DNA of 64,000 bases, from contig JAQFVV010000111.1 in assembly GCA_028023455.1 (NCBI GenBank), positions 3,209,443 to 3,273,442 of the forward strand, given 5' to 3'. Numbering within the stretch: the stretch's first letter is position 1; each line of letters starts with the position of its first letter. Below, piece after piece: positions 47,401-59,035 of this stretch. The translations under genes and the position numbers were made by a program. The notes beneath the pieces were generated by a model. The model had not been told where the DNA came from and searched no databases. It saw nothing but the letters and a program-made list of their open reading frames with translations. This stretch comes from Epiperipatus broadwayi. Lineage: Eukaryota; Onychophora; Udeonychophora; Euonychophora; Peripatidae.

Positions 47401-49365
47401 AATTAATCCCGTGAAGCTTCTTAATCTTCCCTACCAATATTCTCTGCGTATCCGATGCATCAATCCATTTAATTTAACTTTTAAAAATATTCGATAAACT
47501 TTTAAGTACTATTTGTATTTCCATGGATCCATTTTTTTTTTATTCATCTATGTGTTCACTTTTTATCTATGCTTCCTTCTTGATACATTTAAACTTTCGT
47601 TTGGTATTTTTTTTATAAATCTCTTTTAAAATAAAAACTTCAAATACTTTTGAACAAATCTTTTCCAAGTACATTTTAAATAATTTGAAGAACGGATATT
47701 TTAATACCAAAACGCTTCTGTAACATATTTTCCTGGGTTCTTTCTTAAATTTTGCACTCGAAAATATTTTTTTAAAAAAAATGTTACCTTTAGAAAGGAT
47801 ATAACATTTTATTCCTTTGAATATCATACTATATCAAATAATCCATGAAATATAATTGTCTTATTACTATTTAAAAATAAATCTTGGATCAGTTTATAAA
47901 TAATACGTTTCCATACATTCTTAGACTCCGTATAATGTCCGAGCTGTGGTTTTTATGTACCAGAACAGTTCTTCGGTTAAATATTAATAAAGCTGTATCA
48001 ATAAATATTTCAAATATTTTTACAGTATTACAATTTCTATCCATTTTATTTTGTAGTATATCCATTTTTTTATTGCGTAGTTTAGGTTAAACTTTTAGAT
48101 AAAATACGACTGGTAAATAACTTTAAAAATTAGAAAATCATGTTAAACGAAATTATTAAAATATTTTTAGTTTATACTCTCTTTTGCAAAAAAATATTTT
48201 TAAAATTATCAATTAGTTTTTTGCAGATAAAGTTATAAGAAAGTACTAAAAAAAATTGACTAAAATAAAAGATTTAAAAAATACTATCTTTTGATAGTTA
48301 TAATTTACCTTTCTTCGGTTTCAATACATTATTAATCTCCCGCTATAACTTAGTTACAATGATATTTATCGTCTGTAAGAATACCTATTCTTATTGGCCA
48401 ATTCTTACTTTAGCTTGAAAAAAAATTTACATATTTCCAATTTATAGTAGAATTATATTTGAAAATAAAAAATGATGACGTAATGAACCTAAAATATTAT
48501 TTAAAATATTACTTTTAAATAAATTATTATTTTATTAAAACTATTTAAACATTTAAAATAACTTTTAAAATAACATTTAATAACTTATTCCATTTATCTA
48601 TTCAATTTATCTATTTTTATTTAAATAAAATATTTAATTTTTATTATATCTGTATTCGTCTTTATTACATTACTTAAACATTACATATGATAGTTAACTT
48701 AGTGTTTAATACTATTTACTTTTATGATAGGCAATAATTCTATCCAATTCTATAATATAACTTTTAAAATATTTTAAACTTTGTTATTAATTCAAACAAG
48801 CAGTGTGTGATAGTATACATTAAAAAATCACGTGATTAATAACTTTGACAGACGATTTTCAATCTATTTCTCTGCCTAGACTAATAAAATTGATACACTT
48901 ATTATATTATATAAAATAATTATAAAAAATTTGGAAGAATAATTTAGAAAATATAGAACTAGATATAATTTTCACCATCATAAAGTTTATTTTAAAATAT
49001 ACTATATTAATTTTTACTATTTAAATATGATTACAAATCTAAATATAGCATTTATTAAATCATACGTTTTACACTATTAAAATCGGATTTTTAAATATAC
49101 TTTTAATTATTTATAGCTGTGTTATTTAATATGGTCAGCTTTTACAACCATATGAAACAATATTTTAAGCTTTATATAACTATTTTTAAATGATTTTATA
49201 TACTACGTATTCTCTTTAGCTTCAAATTGTACTTTAAAGATATAATTGACTTAATATAATTAATGTATTAAAAGAACATATTCTAAATTTAAAATTTTTT
49301 AGTAATTGACTGTTATGAATTATTACTGACCTATAGAAAAGGGCACACATATATATATATATATA
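44410..49365. other. Long AT-rich region without a firm gene
   Basis: Open frames of 65-86 codons at 45,328-45,528 (+), 46,048-46,254 (-), 47,567-47,827 (-) and 47,884-48,090 (+) were examined. All are Phe/Ile/Lys/Leu-rich, and I recognise no family and no paired splice sites. The region 44,420-44,720 weakly resembles 34,860-35,290. Poly-A/T hairpins occur near 46,770-46,890. Confidence 0.4.
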
Positions 49366-49369
49366 TATG

Positions 49370-49505
49370 GGAGATGATGATGATCTGGACCAACTGATGA
49401 GTGCTGGTTCAGCATGAAATACGTATATTGATGATTATTTATCTTTACTACATATGTGAGATCATGTGTATCAGTGGTATGAGATAGTGTGAATAGTTGA
49501 AGGTT
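49370..49505 (+). mobile_element. Family B PLE-like terminus, sense copy
   Basis: A (TA)n tract leads into gggagatgatgatgatctgg, the ribozyme core, gatgattatttatctttact and tgtatcagtggtatgagata. The last block matches the arms of the palindrome at 55,912-56,213. Non-coding. Confidence 0.75.
49388..49436 (+). ncRNA. Hammerhead ribozyme motif, best copy (family B)
   Basis: Stem I 5' strand is ACCAA. CTGATGA is at 49,394-49,400. Stem II is GTGCT-GGTTC-AGCAT (49,401-49,415; only the closing pair is a G-U wobble), then GAAA at 49,416-49,419. The palindromic stem III is TACGTA (49,420-49,425), then T-A with predicted cleavage after A49,427, then stem I 3' strand TTG. Every invariant core base of a minimal type I hammerhead is present. 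The palindromic stem III without a loop implies activity as a dimer, as proposed for PLE hammerheads. Confidence 0.75.
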
Positions 49506-49509
49506 GCTT

Positions 49510-50030
49510 GAAAGTCTGTGTTCAAAACCCCTATATTTTCAATTGCTCCACGTATATGAAGAATGCCTATATTTCAAATATCAAACTTTATTGCTAATAA
49601 TGAATATATGAATTTTAATATTTCAATTACTGCATATTTCTTATTTCAAATTATATATAAAGCAATTTAAAGTTAAACATTTAAAATATAAATAAAAAGT
49701 ATTTATATTTTTGGCCTCTTTATTAATTAAAGTTTACTGCTTTCCTATATTCTTTCATTTTTCTTACTGCACAAATGGAATTTTTTTGGAATACAAAATA
49801 TTCAATCTTTTAATCAAAACTGTAAAGTAAAATAAGTTGGGTTTACAAGTTGAATAATTTCATGTTTACAATATTCAGAAATAAAAAAAAAATTATAAGA
49901 TATACACATGAAAACAGAAATAGAGAAGGTAGAATTAGTTATGTTTTGTTTTGATGTAGTTAATAATATTCAAGGAAGTAATTTACCTCCACTTTACGCA
50001 AAAAAAGTGAAGCTTGCAAAATATTATTAA
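49510..50030. other. AT-rich DNA, nothing recognised
   Basis: No gene or element is recognised. Confidence 0.5.
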
Positions 50031-50035
50031 AAGTT

Positions 50036-50085
50036 ATATGGCTAAGCGCTTTTGGAGAGCTTAAGTCTCCATATTCATAGCCTAC
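50036..50085 (-). ncRNA. Family D hammerhead-like motif, copy 1
   Basis: On the minus strand: stem I GGCTA, core TGAATATG, stem II GGAGA-CTTAAGC-TCTCC, AAAA, palindromic GCGC, TT, stem I TAGCC. The three-way layout matches a hammerhead, but the CUGAUGA box is altered. Confidence 0.5.
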
Positions 50086-50670
50086 ATTAATTGAAGTTGA
50101 GCGGTGATTTATGCAAAATTTATTCAAATTTATTCAAATATTTAAGGAATTATATTCTGGAAAACTTTAGTCTGATTATATTTTGTTTACTATATTTATT
50201 TTTACTTTATAATTTCAGCAGTTTATTTTTACTTAACTATTTCATTGTCTTTTATTATTTTTTAGTAAATTTTAGATATCAACTTAAAAACTATAAAAGT
50301 TTTTTAATTTTTTAAAGCAAATACGTGTTTAATTATTGTATCTGCGAAACAGAAATGAAAAAAATAAAGCTCTTATAGTAAAAGACAAAATTTCTTTGCA
50401 CGAATAAGTGATCAAAGATAAAAAGGTTAAATTCTGAAAAATGGAATGTAAATGAAATAAAGAGATAAATAAAAGACTAGTAATAATTGGAATTTAATTC
50501 TATATAACTATGCAGCTATGTATGTGCACAACAACAAAAAATTTATTTAAAACAAGCAAGATTAAAAACATGCATTTATACAATAGAAAAATTTACGTAC
50601 TTTATAGATATACAAAATTAACAAAGCGTATGCCACACTTGAATGAGAAGCTATAAAGATACACAGAAAT
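50086..50670. other. AT-rich DNA between family D copies
   Basis: An open frame at 50,091-50,315 (+) is Phe/Leu/Tyr-rich and hydrophobic with no known motif; not accepted as a gene. Confidence 0.4.
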
Positions 50671-50676
50671 TATTAC

Positions 50677-50725
50677 ACGCTAAGCGCTTTCGAGGTCTTT
50701 TGCCTCATATTCATAGCGGTACTGT
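50677..50725 (-). ncRNA. Family D hammerhead-like motif, copy 2
   Basis: On the minus strand: stem I CCGCTA, core TGAATATGA, stem II GAGG/CCTC, GAAA, palindromic GCGC, TT, stem I TAGCG. Compared with copy 1, stem I (CGCTA/TAGCG against GGCTA/TAGCC) and stem II both changed with pairing kept. Confidence 0.55.
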
Positions 50726-50729
50726 GAGC

Positions 50730-51875
50730 TGCAGAATGAAAAAATAGGGCAAGATATAAATATTGAGTTTTTTTTTACATTTTTATGCACAAATATAACT
50801 AAGGAAACTGAAGTATTTGTCTCGATCTCGTCTTATAGAAGTTAGAAAAAATATTGTTACTGGACAATTTAATTTAAATTTAAATTAAGACATAAGGAGC
50901 ATTCACTAATAAATAATATAATCTAATGACGAGATTTAAAAATTGTAACTGATATTTATTTTTATATTGTGACTCATTATAAATACCTCTATCAAATCGT
51001 TCTGTCACTTGCTGTATTTTTCAAAAATTTTAGTTATTTTTTATATGATTCATTTACAGATCTTTTTCTCATATAACTTTCCATATATTTTTTATAATGT
51101 TTCTATTTGTAAATACATACTCAAATCATTTATTAGTCTTCAAATAAATTTTTTTATTTAGACAGTCCAATATTTATAGATTGCTGTTATTTTTCTTTTA
51201 ACTTTTCTAGTTTTCCAAATCACATTTCTAATGGTTCCAATTTTTGCTTTCACTTTTTATAATTATTGATATTTTTATTTCTTTTAAAATTGCACCCAAT
51301 ATATTTACTATGCTTCTTTATTAGATATAAATTGTATTAATCATAGTGTAGATTTTTATTATTATAAATATATTCATTGAATATGAATATTCAGTAAATA
51401 TGAATATTGTTAGCAATTGGAACTTCATCTTTACTTTAATGATTTGTTTTATAGTCCACTGGAGTTTCTTTTTATTCCTGCACTTTTTGTTCCATATTAT
51501 TTTGAAATTCGTTTAATACTGATACTTATTCATGTACAATTTATCTTATCATTCTTATTATAGTTTTTATGCTTCCATAAGCACCTGTTTTATATTATCT
51601 ATGTACTCTCTAAAGTTAATGTTTCTGCTTTTTCTATAATTATTTACTAATTTTGTATAGTGGTTTACATCTTTATATTGAACACTTAACAATGAACACT
51701 TAAAAACAATATTATTTTGCCAATATGTCAATAGTTATATATTTTAAAATTCTACATGATTATTTTTTAAAATTTTCTGAATTTTATATAAATATATTGT
51801 ATAAATATATTGATATGGGAAATGGAGAGTGTAGTTAATAGGTTATGATTTTTTTAAAAAAGTGAAGTCATCATT
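50730..51875. other. AT-rich DNA, nothing recognised
   Basis: No gene or element is recognised. Confidence 0.5.
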
Positions 51876-51879
51876 TTCC

Positions 51880-54598
51880 TAAACCATTATCAGTCCACTG
51901 CAGAATGGTCTCAAGTTCAATCCATTTTCTCAGATCTCTAGTCTCTTTTTTTCACATCACCCCTGCACATTTTCTTATTCATATCCATCTATCTCACATG
52001 TGGTCTTTTTCTGGGTCTTTTACAATCTCTTGGAATTTAGTTTAAGATCTTAATTATCTATCTATTATCATCTCTTTTAGAAATATGCCCAGTCCAATTA
52101 CACTTTAGTCATTTAATTCTTTCAATAATGTCAGTAACACTTGTTTGTTTTTTAACCAATGTATTGCATTTCCGATTTCTTGTTACTCCTAACACACATC
52201 CCTCCATATTTCTTTGAGTATTCTGAAGTCTCTGTATTGCTTTTCTATTAAATGCTTAGGTCTCATATTCATAATAAAGAACTGGTAAAACAAACACATT
52301 TATTAAAAAAACTTTTTAAACTCATAGGCATATTTCATTTTAATATTAAGTTATTTCTACTAAAAGCATTCCAAACAAGTTTCATTCTATGATTAATTTC
52401 ATCCATTATGTTTTCATCTGTAGTAATAATCTTATCAAGGCATTTGTAGTTGTTAACTTCTTCTAACTCATCATTATCAATTTTTGATTTCATCTTTTGA
52501 ATACTTTAGTCTTTTTAACATTTACTTTTAGTCTTCCTTTCTTACCTTTGTCTGATAACTCTTGTAATATTTCCTGAAGCTCTGAAGCATAATTTAAAAA
52601 AAAAAACCAACTACATCATCCGCAAAATCAAAATGACTTAAATAATCTCCATTTACTTTTATTCTTCTAGATTCCCATTTTAATCCACAAAATATAACTT
52701 GTAGCACTGCCACAAAAAGTTTTGAATATATGGATTCACACTATCTTATATCCTTCTCAATGTTAACCTTTCTAGTATTACTATGCAATCCAATTGTTAC
52801 CATTGCATTTTTATAAATATTCTTCATAATATGACAATATTCTGGCTCTATACCCTGCTTTAATCACTGCACAAATGCTTGTAGAATCAAATGCCTTTTC
52901 ATAGTCTACAAATCCAAGACATAATAGCAACTCATATTTGTTGCACTTTTTTTTATAACATTCCTCAATTCCTGGATATGATTCACAATACTAAAATCCA
53001 GCTTGTTCTTTTGTTTAATTGAAATCCAAAGTTCTCTGTAGATGAGTTGTAATTATCTTTGTAAAAATTTTGTATAGGTCTGTAATTTCTAATATTTTCT
53101 TTATAATTTTTTAAAATATTAATATTAATACTACATTCTTTCAATCATCTGACATATCTTTATCATATAGACATTTGATATATAACTGTCAAAAAATCTT
53201 CTATTTCTTTACTTCCTTTTTTTAAGATATGGATTATAATTCCATCATTATCTGGAACTTTTACTTCTTTATAAATTTAATTGCATGTTTCACTTCTTTA
53301 GAAGATATAATAATTGTACAAAGTACTTATCTTTATTATTATATAATTCTCAATAGAACCCTTTCATGATCTCAACTCTCTTTTTAGTAATAGTTTCATC
53401 TTTTTTCTTATTGCAGATATAAATTTTCTACCAATACCAAAATATTGTTTTACACTTTTGAAACTTTTATTCTCTTCTACAAATTTCTCTGCTAGTTCAC
53501 AATTATACTTTCTTATATCATTTTCAACTCTTTTCTACACCATTTTACAATTTGAAATATTCAATCCTTCTTAATATATCATTTTATATATTTTCATATT
53601 TCTTCTTTTCTTCATAAATTCTTTAGTCTCAATAAAAATTTTATTGTTTAATTGCTACTTTCTCTACCAGCTATCTTTATGGCAGTTTTTAAAAGGGTAT
53701 CAGTTATTTTCCTATTAATTTCATTCAAATCAGAATCATATTTAACATCTTCTAATATTTCAAAACGATTTGCAATTTTTACTTTAAAATCATTAGAATG
53801 TTTCTGAAGATTAAAAATATCAATTGTGAATATTGTTTTTTCTTAATAATTTTTGTCTGTCTTGTTTTGCATTAACATGTATTTTACATCTCATGAATCA
53901 ATGACCACTTCCTGTGTTGAATTTATTAAGAACATTATAAACTTGAAATATGTATTTTCTATTAGTCAAAATATAATCTAATTCTGCTGTACCTTCATTT
54001 ATATGCTTCCACATCCATTTCCTTTTAACATTTTTTTCAAAAAATAATTCATAATATAAAGTTTTTTTTTTCTGAAACTACACAACTCTAAGTCCTCTCT
54101 CATGTCTACTACCATAACCAAATTTATCAACAGCACTTTTATCTTTCATTTGTTTACCAAGTCTAGCATTAAAATCTCCCATAATAATTTTAAAATGTTG
54201 TTTGGTCTGATCAAAAACTTTTTGTACATCCATATAAAAATTCTCTACTTTTTCATCATTATGAGAACTTGTTAGGACATAAATGTGAATGATCTCTTTT
54301 GGTATATGCTGTTAAGTTGAATAACTAATCTCACTACTCTGTTCAATACACCATCAAACTCCACAATACTGTTCTTCTACTTTTTATTTATAATGAATCC
54401 CCTCCACTTGTACATTCAATGTTTGTTCCTTTGTAGTACAGTACATGTCCACTTTTTAAATCAATTGTCTCTTCACCTTTTCTTCTAACTTCACAAAGTC
54501 TAATAATGTTCTATTTATTATGAGAGAATTCTTCTTCCAATTCGTGCAATCTTCCTTCACTTGAAAGTAATCTGCAGATATAAGTACCTAAACAAAAG
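51880..54598 (-). pseudogene. RTE-type LINE, nearly full ORF, heavily decayed
   Basis: Read on the minus strand from 54,598 down, the endonuclease begins near its N-terminus. The blocks are L-L-S-S-E-G-R-L-H-E-L-E-E-E, then E-V-R-R-K-G-E-E-T, then I-I-M-G-D-F-N-A-R-L-G (GDFN motif, about 54,180) with D-K-F-G-Y-G. The RT has F-V-D-Y-E-K-A-F-D-S-T (motif A, about 52,900), I-G-L-H-S-N-T-R-K-V-N-I (about 52,770) and D-F-A-D-D-V-V (motif C, about 52,630). Then come Y-K-C-L-D-K-I-I, D-E-I-N-H-R-M-K-L-V-W-N-A-F (about 52,360), N-M-P-M-S-L-K, and the C-terminal R..RW-type block near 51,960. Many stops and indels are present. The same family left 3' fragments at 7,636-7,925 and 19,085-19,245 and a tail at 61,320-61,372. 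Confidence 0.88.
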
Positions 54599-54599
54599 A

Positions 54600-55505
54600 T
54601 TGCCATCAGATAAAAAGGATGAAAGTCTGAAGAGTGAAAAATATAGGATTAAAAAACTATGTAAAAATTTGAAATTGGTAACTCTATTAAATTTAAATAT
54701 AATTAATTTGATATTTCAAAATGAAAACAATGAGAATTAGCTAAATAATATTTGAAAAATTAAATAGAAATCTAAAAAAAATATAAATATAATTATTCAT
54801 TAATGTATATGCTAAAAAATATTTTACTTTACAAAATAAATTTACTTGTTTAACATTTAAAAATAACGAAAAGAATAAATTGGTTTTCAAGTATAGATTG
54901 GTTATTTTTATGTTAATCATATAAGTGAAATTTTAATTTTAAAAAAGTAAAGACAAGAAAAAATAATTGATTAAAGAAAACTCTTTTATTCTGGTTTATA
55001 TTCTCATTAATTGAAAAATTATATTAGTTGGAAAAAGAAAGATAGCGGGTTTTGTTAAAGGATTGTAACCACAAGATAAAAGAGACGCAAATTGTGTCAA
55101 GAGAATATTGTTCTGGGAAATAAAAAGAAAGATTAAATTAAAAATTTGGTTTGTAGGTTCTTAATTCTAATAATCTGTATTAGTACTGTTATTTTTTTTT
55201 CTTAATTTCTTTATATCCGGATCAATGTAAAATCTATTTCTAGTTACAGACCAATATAAACTGACTATTGAGAGAATTATTAATAAGCTTTAAGTTCATG
55301 AAAAGTTCCACCTGTCAAATTTAAATGCGAAAAATTTAATTAATACAGAAGAAAGATACATTCCTTCAAATATTAAAAAAGGGAAAGAAAAAATAATCTG
55401 ATGTAGTGATAAAGCATAGATACTAACCAAAAAGATCATATTGCATTGCCTTCTATATAAAATCTACTAAAGCAGAAAAGTTAAAGATATATATATATTG
55501 TTTTT
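54600..55505. other. AT-rich DNA, nothing recognised
   Basis: No gene or element is recognised upstream of the RTE 5' end. Confidence 0.5.
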
Positions 55506-55509
55506 ATAT

Positions 55510-55800
55510 AGGGTATATGAGCACAGACTTTCACATGACCCACCACTTTCCACACTATCTCATAATACTGATAAACGTATTTCATGCTAAACCAGCAATT
55601 ATCAGTTGTTCCAGATTACCATCTCTACACATATATGCTATACGTTCTCAGATATATATTAAGATAACCAAACCTCATACTTTAATGGACAGGCTTCAAT
55701 CTACGCCACACTCCAACTCTTCAACCGTCCATCTAATTGAAAATCTGATGATGGAATGCTCAAAGGCCACCCTGAGGCTGAGATTCTTGTCACACCCATG
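55510..55800 (-). mobile_element. Family B PLE-like terminus, long antisense copy
   Basis: The blocks match the other family B copies: gagcacagactttcacatga, cacactatctcataatactg, the core region, gattaccatctct, tactttaatggaca. On the minus strand the core is CTGATAA (55,599-55,605, one change) with stem II TTGCT-GGTTT-AGCAT and GAAA. The copy extends further on its 5' side than the others (about 55,690-55,800), giving otherwise unseen internal sequence of this family. Confidence 0.7.
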
Positions 55801-55911
55801 TTGACCTAAAGTTAATCTGACCCCTCATGTACAGGACATAATCCATTTAATACATATACAAGGGATGGGCAGACATCTCTACTATGTAATAACTAAAACA
55901 TGCAGGCTTAT

Positions 55912-56213
55912 TATATACCTGTGTCTATATGTGTAATATATAAGGTATATGAGCACAGACTTTCACATGACCCACCACTCTCCACACTATCTCATAACAC
56001 TGATACACTTGAACATATATATATATATATATATATGTATTCAAGTGTATCAGTGTTATAAGATAGTGTGGAGAGTGGTGGGGCAAGAGAAGGTCATATG
56101 TGTTCAAGTGTATCAGTGTTATGGGATAGTGTGGAGAATGGTGGGTCATGTGAAAATCTGTGCTCATATACCCTATATATTACACATATAGACACAGGTA
56201 TATAATAAGCCTG
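55912..56213. repeat. Large inverted repeat of family B arms around (TA)n
   Basis: The left arm runs from caggcttattatatacctgt to cactgatacacttgaa. A central TA run follows, then a right arm that is duplicated: a partial copy (about 56,037-56,099), then a complete one (about 56,100-56,213) ending in the reverse complement of the start. Both arms contain the family B block gtgtatcagtgtta..gatagtgtgg. Mirror-image open frames across it are by-products. Confidence 0.85.
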
Positions 56214-56229
56214 TGTGTTTCAGTTATTA

Positions 56230-57330
56230 TATATATATTTTTGTTTTTTGAAATATATTATGAATTTTGTTATTTTCATTTAAGCACTCTCTTGAGAGAA
56301 TAATTTACAAATTTTTGTTTTATAAAATGTATTATATATTTTTTTTGTGTACTATTTTATGTTTATCTATAAATATTTTAAACATAATAATCATACATAT
56401 TTAATAATCTATAAAAAAAAGGGTAAAATAGATTTGAATAAATTAATAGCAAAAGGCATATACTATTAAAAAAAAGGATTTTGCATCTGTATGATTAAAC
56501 ATTTATATTATATGTAGTTAGTACTATAAAATAGGAAGATTACTAAAATAATCAGAAAAGTTAGAAAAAAATAAAAAAAATAATTTTGGTTTCAAAGTCA
56601 TCTCGTGGCCATTTACTAAACATGCCACTAATCACAGGAAAATTATTCCATTAGCAATTTACCAAGTAATTAAAAAAACACATATATATATATATTGAAA
56701 TGGATATTTCATTTACAGTAATAACTAGTTGCTGATGTTTGATAAAAAAAAGTGTAAAGAGGAATATAAAGTTAACCAGAAAGAGAGAAATCATTTATAG
56801 TCTAATTTTAGTTAAACTTTATAATAATAATTAAAGCTTAAGTTATTAGTTTGGTCCAAATCTATAAATAAAGACACATTAAATTATTATTTTCGTATAA
56901 TTTGTTGTGTCTTTTATGAAATTAAAATTTCCAACATTAATTTAAATAATGTAAAAGTTTATATTACTTTCCAACATTTAAATAAATTCTAAATAGGTTT
57001 TTTTTTTTTTAAAAAAAGTCTGTTTTCTTTTTTCTTGTTAAGCAGATTCGATTGATTGCATTATGAAAGATTCAAAGTAGAAGTTTGTCGTTTGAAAAGC
57101 AATGCAATTATTTTAAGTTTAAAATCAAATTTAATAAGATGGTTAAACATATTTTTGAAAAACAAATTGTAAGTAGTTTGGTTAAATACGTTTTTGAAAA
57201 ACAACGTAATTAAGGTAATTATATCTAATACCAGTTAGTATATGGATCTGATAATTTGTTATTGAAATCCATACAAGTTAAAAAAAGGGAGGATAATTAT
57301 TATAAAGATTTATAAGAGCCACAATTGACT
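56230..57330. other. AT-rich DNA; downstream flank of the minus-strand gene
   Basis: No gene is seen. It would lie beyond the poly(A) signal of the gene whose last exon ends at 57,375. Confidence 0.45.
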
Positions 57331-57334
57331 TCTT

Positions 57335-57340
57335 TTTATT
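57335..57340 (-). terminator. Poly(A) signal AATAAA
   Basis: AATAAA on the minus strand about 35 bases after the TAA at 57,375, at the expected place for the candidate gene's mRNA end. Confidence 0.45.
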
Positions 57341-57374
57341 ATTCAGCTGCTTCCAGCATGAGGATATAGACAGA

Positions 57375-57581
57375 TTATGTTAGTTTTCTGGATTTCTCTA
57401 TATAATAAAGATAGTTTGGAAAAAAATCATGGAGAAATATCAGCAAAGTTTCGAATGCTGACCCAATTAACTGCTGTATAAAACCATGAATGAGTAAACA
57501 AAAATCCATAGGAGCTCTCTTTTCCAGATTGTCTGCCCCAGTCAAACTATTATCCAGAATATTACTTTCCATGCTTGTTGG
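57375..57581 (-). CDS. Likely last coding exon of a minus-strand gene, unknown protein
   Basis: The acceptor gatgtgattctcag is followed by 68 codons and TAA. The frame starts at a codon boundary (P-T-S-M-E-S-N-I-L-D) and joins the exon at 57,664-57,716, which ends on a full codon, across an 82-base intron. It contains G-A-D-N-L-E-K-R-A-P-M-D-F and L-L-I-H-G-F-I-Q-Q-L-I-G, then hydrophobic L-L-I-F-L-H-D-F-F-P-N-Y. It ends in a basic tail (E-K-S-R-K-L-T). Composition and balanced codon use look like real protein, probably helical. I do not recognise the family. A poly(A) signal follows. A donor before the stop cannot be excluded. Confidence 0.6.
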   Translation of the reverse strand, partial: PTSMESNILDNSLTGADNLEKRAPMDFCLLIHGFIQQLIGSAFETLLIFLHDFFPNYLYYIEKSRKLT

Positions 57582-57663
57582 CTGAGAATCACATCCAAAA
57601 TTATAACAATTAGCTGACTTAAGAATATTTACCCAACTATGAAGATTATTAAATATATATTAC

Positions 57664-57716
57664 CTTGTGAAACCATAATAAAATTGTCAACAGTACATTA
57701 AATGCTGAAGATCTGA
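57664..57716 (-). CDS. Likely internal coding exon, same minus-strand gene
   Basis: 53 bases between an acceptor (gtactaatataag) and a donor (CAAG|GTAATA). In the phase left by the upstream exon (T plus TC gives Phe) it reads RSSAFNVLLTILLWFHK and ends on a codon boundary, matching the next exon's start. The acceptor has a weak pyrimidine tract. The hydrophobic L-L-T-I-L-L-W segment is either a buried helix or part of a short membrane segment. Confidence 0.6.
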
Positions 57717-58371
57717 CTTATATTAGTACATATAGATTGCTTGGACATTCAAAAAGTCATTTATCCAAAATTCAAGTTATTTACATATATATATAATTTA
57801 CACAGATTTTGGCACATAAACTTTGTTAAAGAAATAAAAATATCATTAAATGACTTAGGGATAGATTCCTGATATGAATTTATTTTATCATTCCCTTAAT
57901 TTACTTTAGAGATAAAAAATATTTTTATATATAACCTTATGTTTCTTTATTTGGTATAAAAAGTTTTCTTTAAATTATATTTCCATTTATTATTGTTAAA
58001 ATACATTGCAAAATCATTAAATATATACTCTGAGATGAGAATGAAAGATCAAAGGTAATTATGTCACTTACTATAATGATTTAATTGAAAAGGGAGAAAA
58101 AGATAAAGTATAAATAAAAAAAAGATTTGAAATGCATTTCTTGAAATTCATGTTATTTAATATTGTGAACTTTCATCTGAAAATTATTTATTTGGTCCAT
58201 TACAAATATTGTTTTCTATGTAAAAAAAAAAAAAATCAAATGCAAACTTAAATGAACTTTATAAAAACTTTTAGAATCAAATTGACTCAACTGTGAAAAA
58301 TAGGATTTATTTTACAATAGTATATGAATAAGTCAATTATTTTATATAGCGCGATGTTTTTTATAAACAAT

Positions 58372-58629
58372 AATATTTAAACAGCATTAAACTGTTGCAC
58401 ATGCGCTTTGGATTTTAAATACAAAATGAATGAATACTAACACTTCAACCACATGATAAGGTCTTTGGAAAAGATCTTTTTCAAAGACCTTATCATGTGG
58501 TTGAAGTGTTAGTATTCATTCATTTTATATTTCCAAAGACCTTATCATGTGGTTGAAGTGTTAGTATTCATTCATTTTGTATTTAAAATCCAAAGCGCAT
58601 ATGCAACTGTTTAATGCTGTTTAAATATT
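58372..58629. repeat. Inverted repeat, 97-bp arms, with extra partial right arm
   Basis: The left arm 58,372-58,468 and right arm 58,533-58,629 are reverse complements with about two mismatches. Between them lies a small palindrome (aaaagatctttt) and a partial extra copy of the right arm (about 58,482-58,529). It lies inside the intron between the exons at 59,036 and 57,716, so the pre-mRNA would form a long double-stranded hairpin. Confidence 0.92.
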
Positions 58630-59035
58630 AATAGTATATTAATATATATATGTGAATATATGTTAATAACACAAATTTAGAGCCAGTAAAATAAATGCAT
58701 TTATAAGTAAATGAATTATTTAATTTGCAAAAAATATATCAAAATTTTAAAGGCATGTAACTAAATTTCTTTATATAAATGTAATGAAGTTAAAAAAAAA
58801 GAAACAGTGAATAATGAAAATGTATTTTAACCATAATAATAACTTATACTTTATTTCAATGCTACATATGGTAAAAAATAATTATCATTGAATGCCTATA
58901 ATCTGATCAAATGTGAGGTTGCATTTATGTTTATGTTTTAGATTTATTTATGAATAACCATGTTCCATCATATTTTATAAAAGAAGTGCTAATTATAAAT
59001 ATAGGTATTTTATTTGGTTTCCATAGATACTTAAC

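Noticed and set aside
46048-47827. Minus-strand frames of 68 and 86 codons
   Set aside because: Composition follows the AT-rich background (Phe, Ile, Lys, Leu, Asn); no splice sites or motifs support them.
55517-56191. Mirror-image open frames of 80-95 codons
   Set aside because: They arise from family B sequence and the palindrome; the near-identical translations on opposite strands show this.
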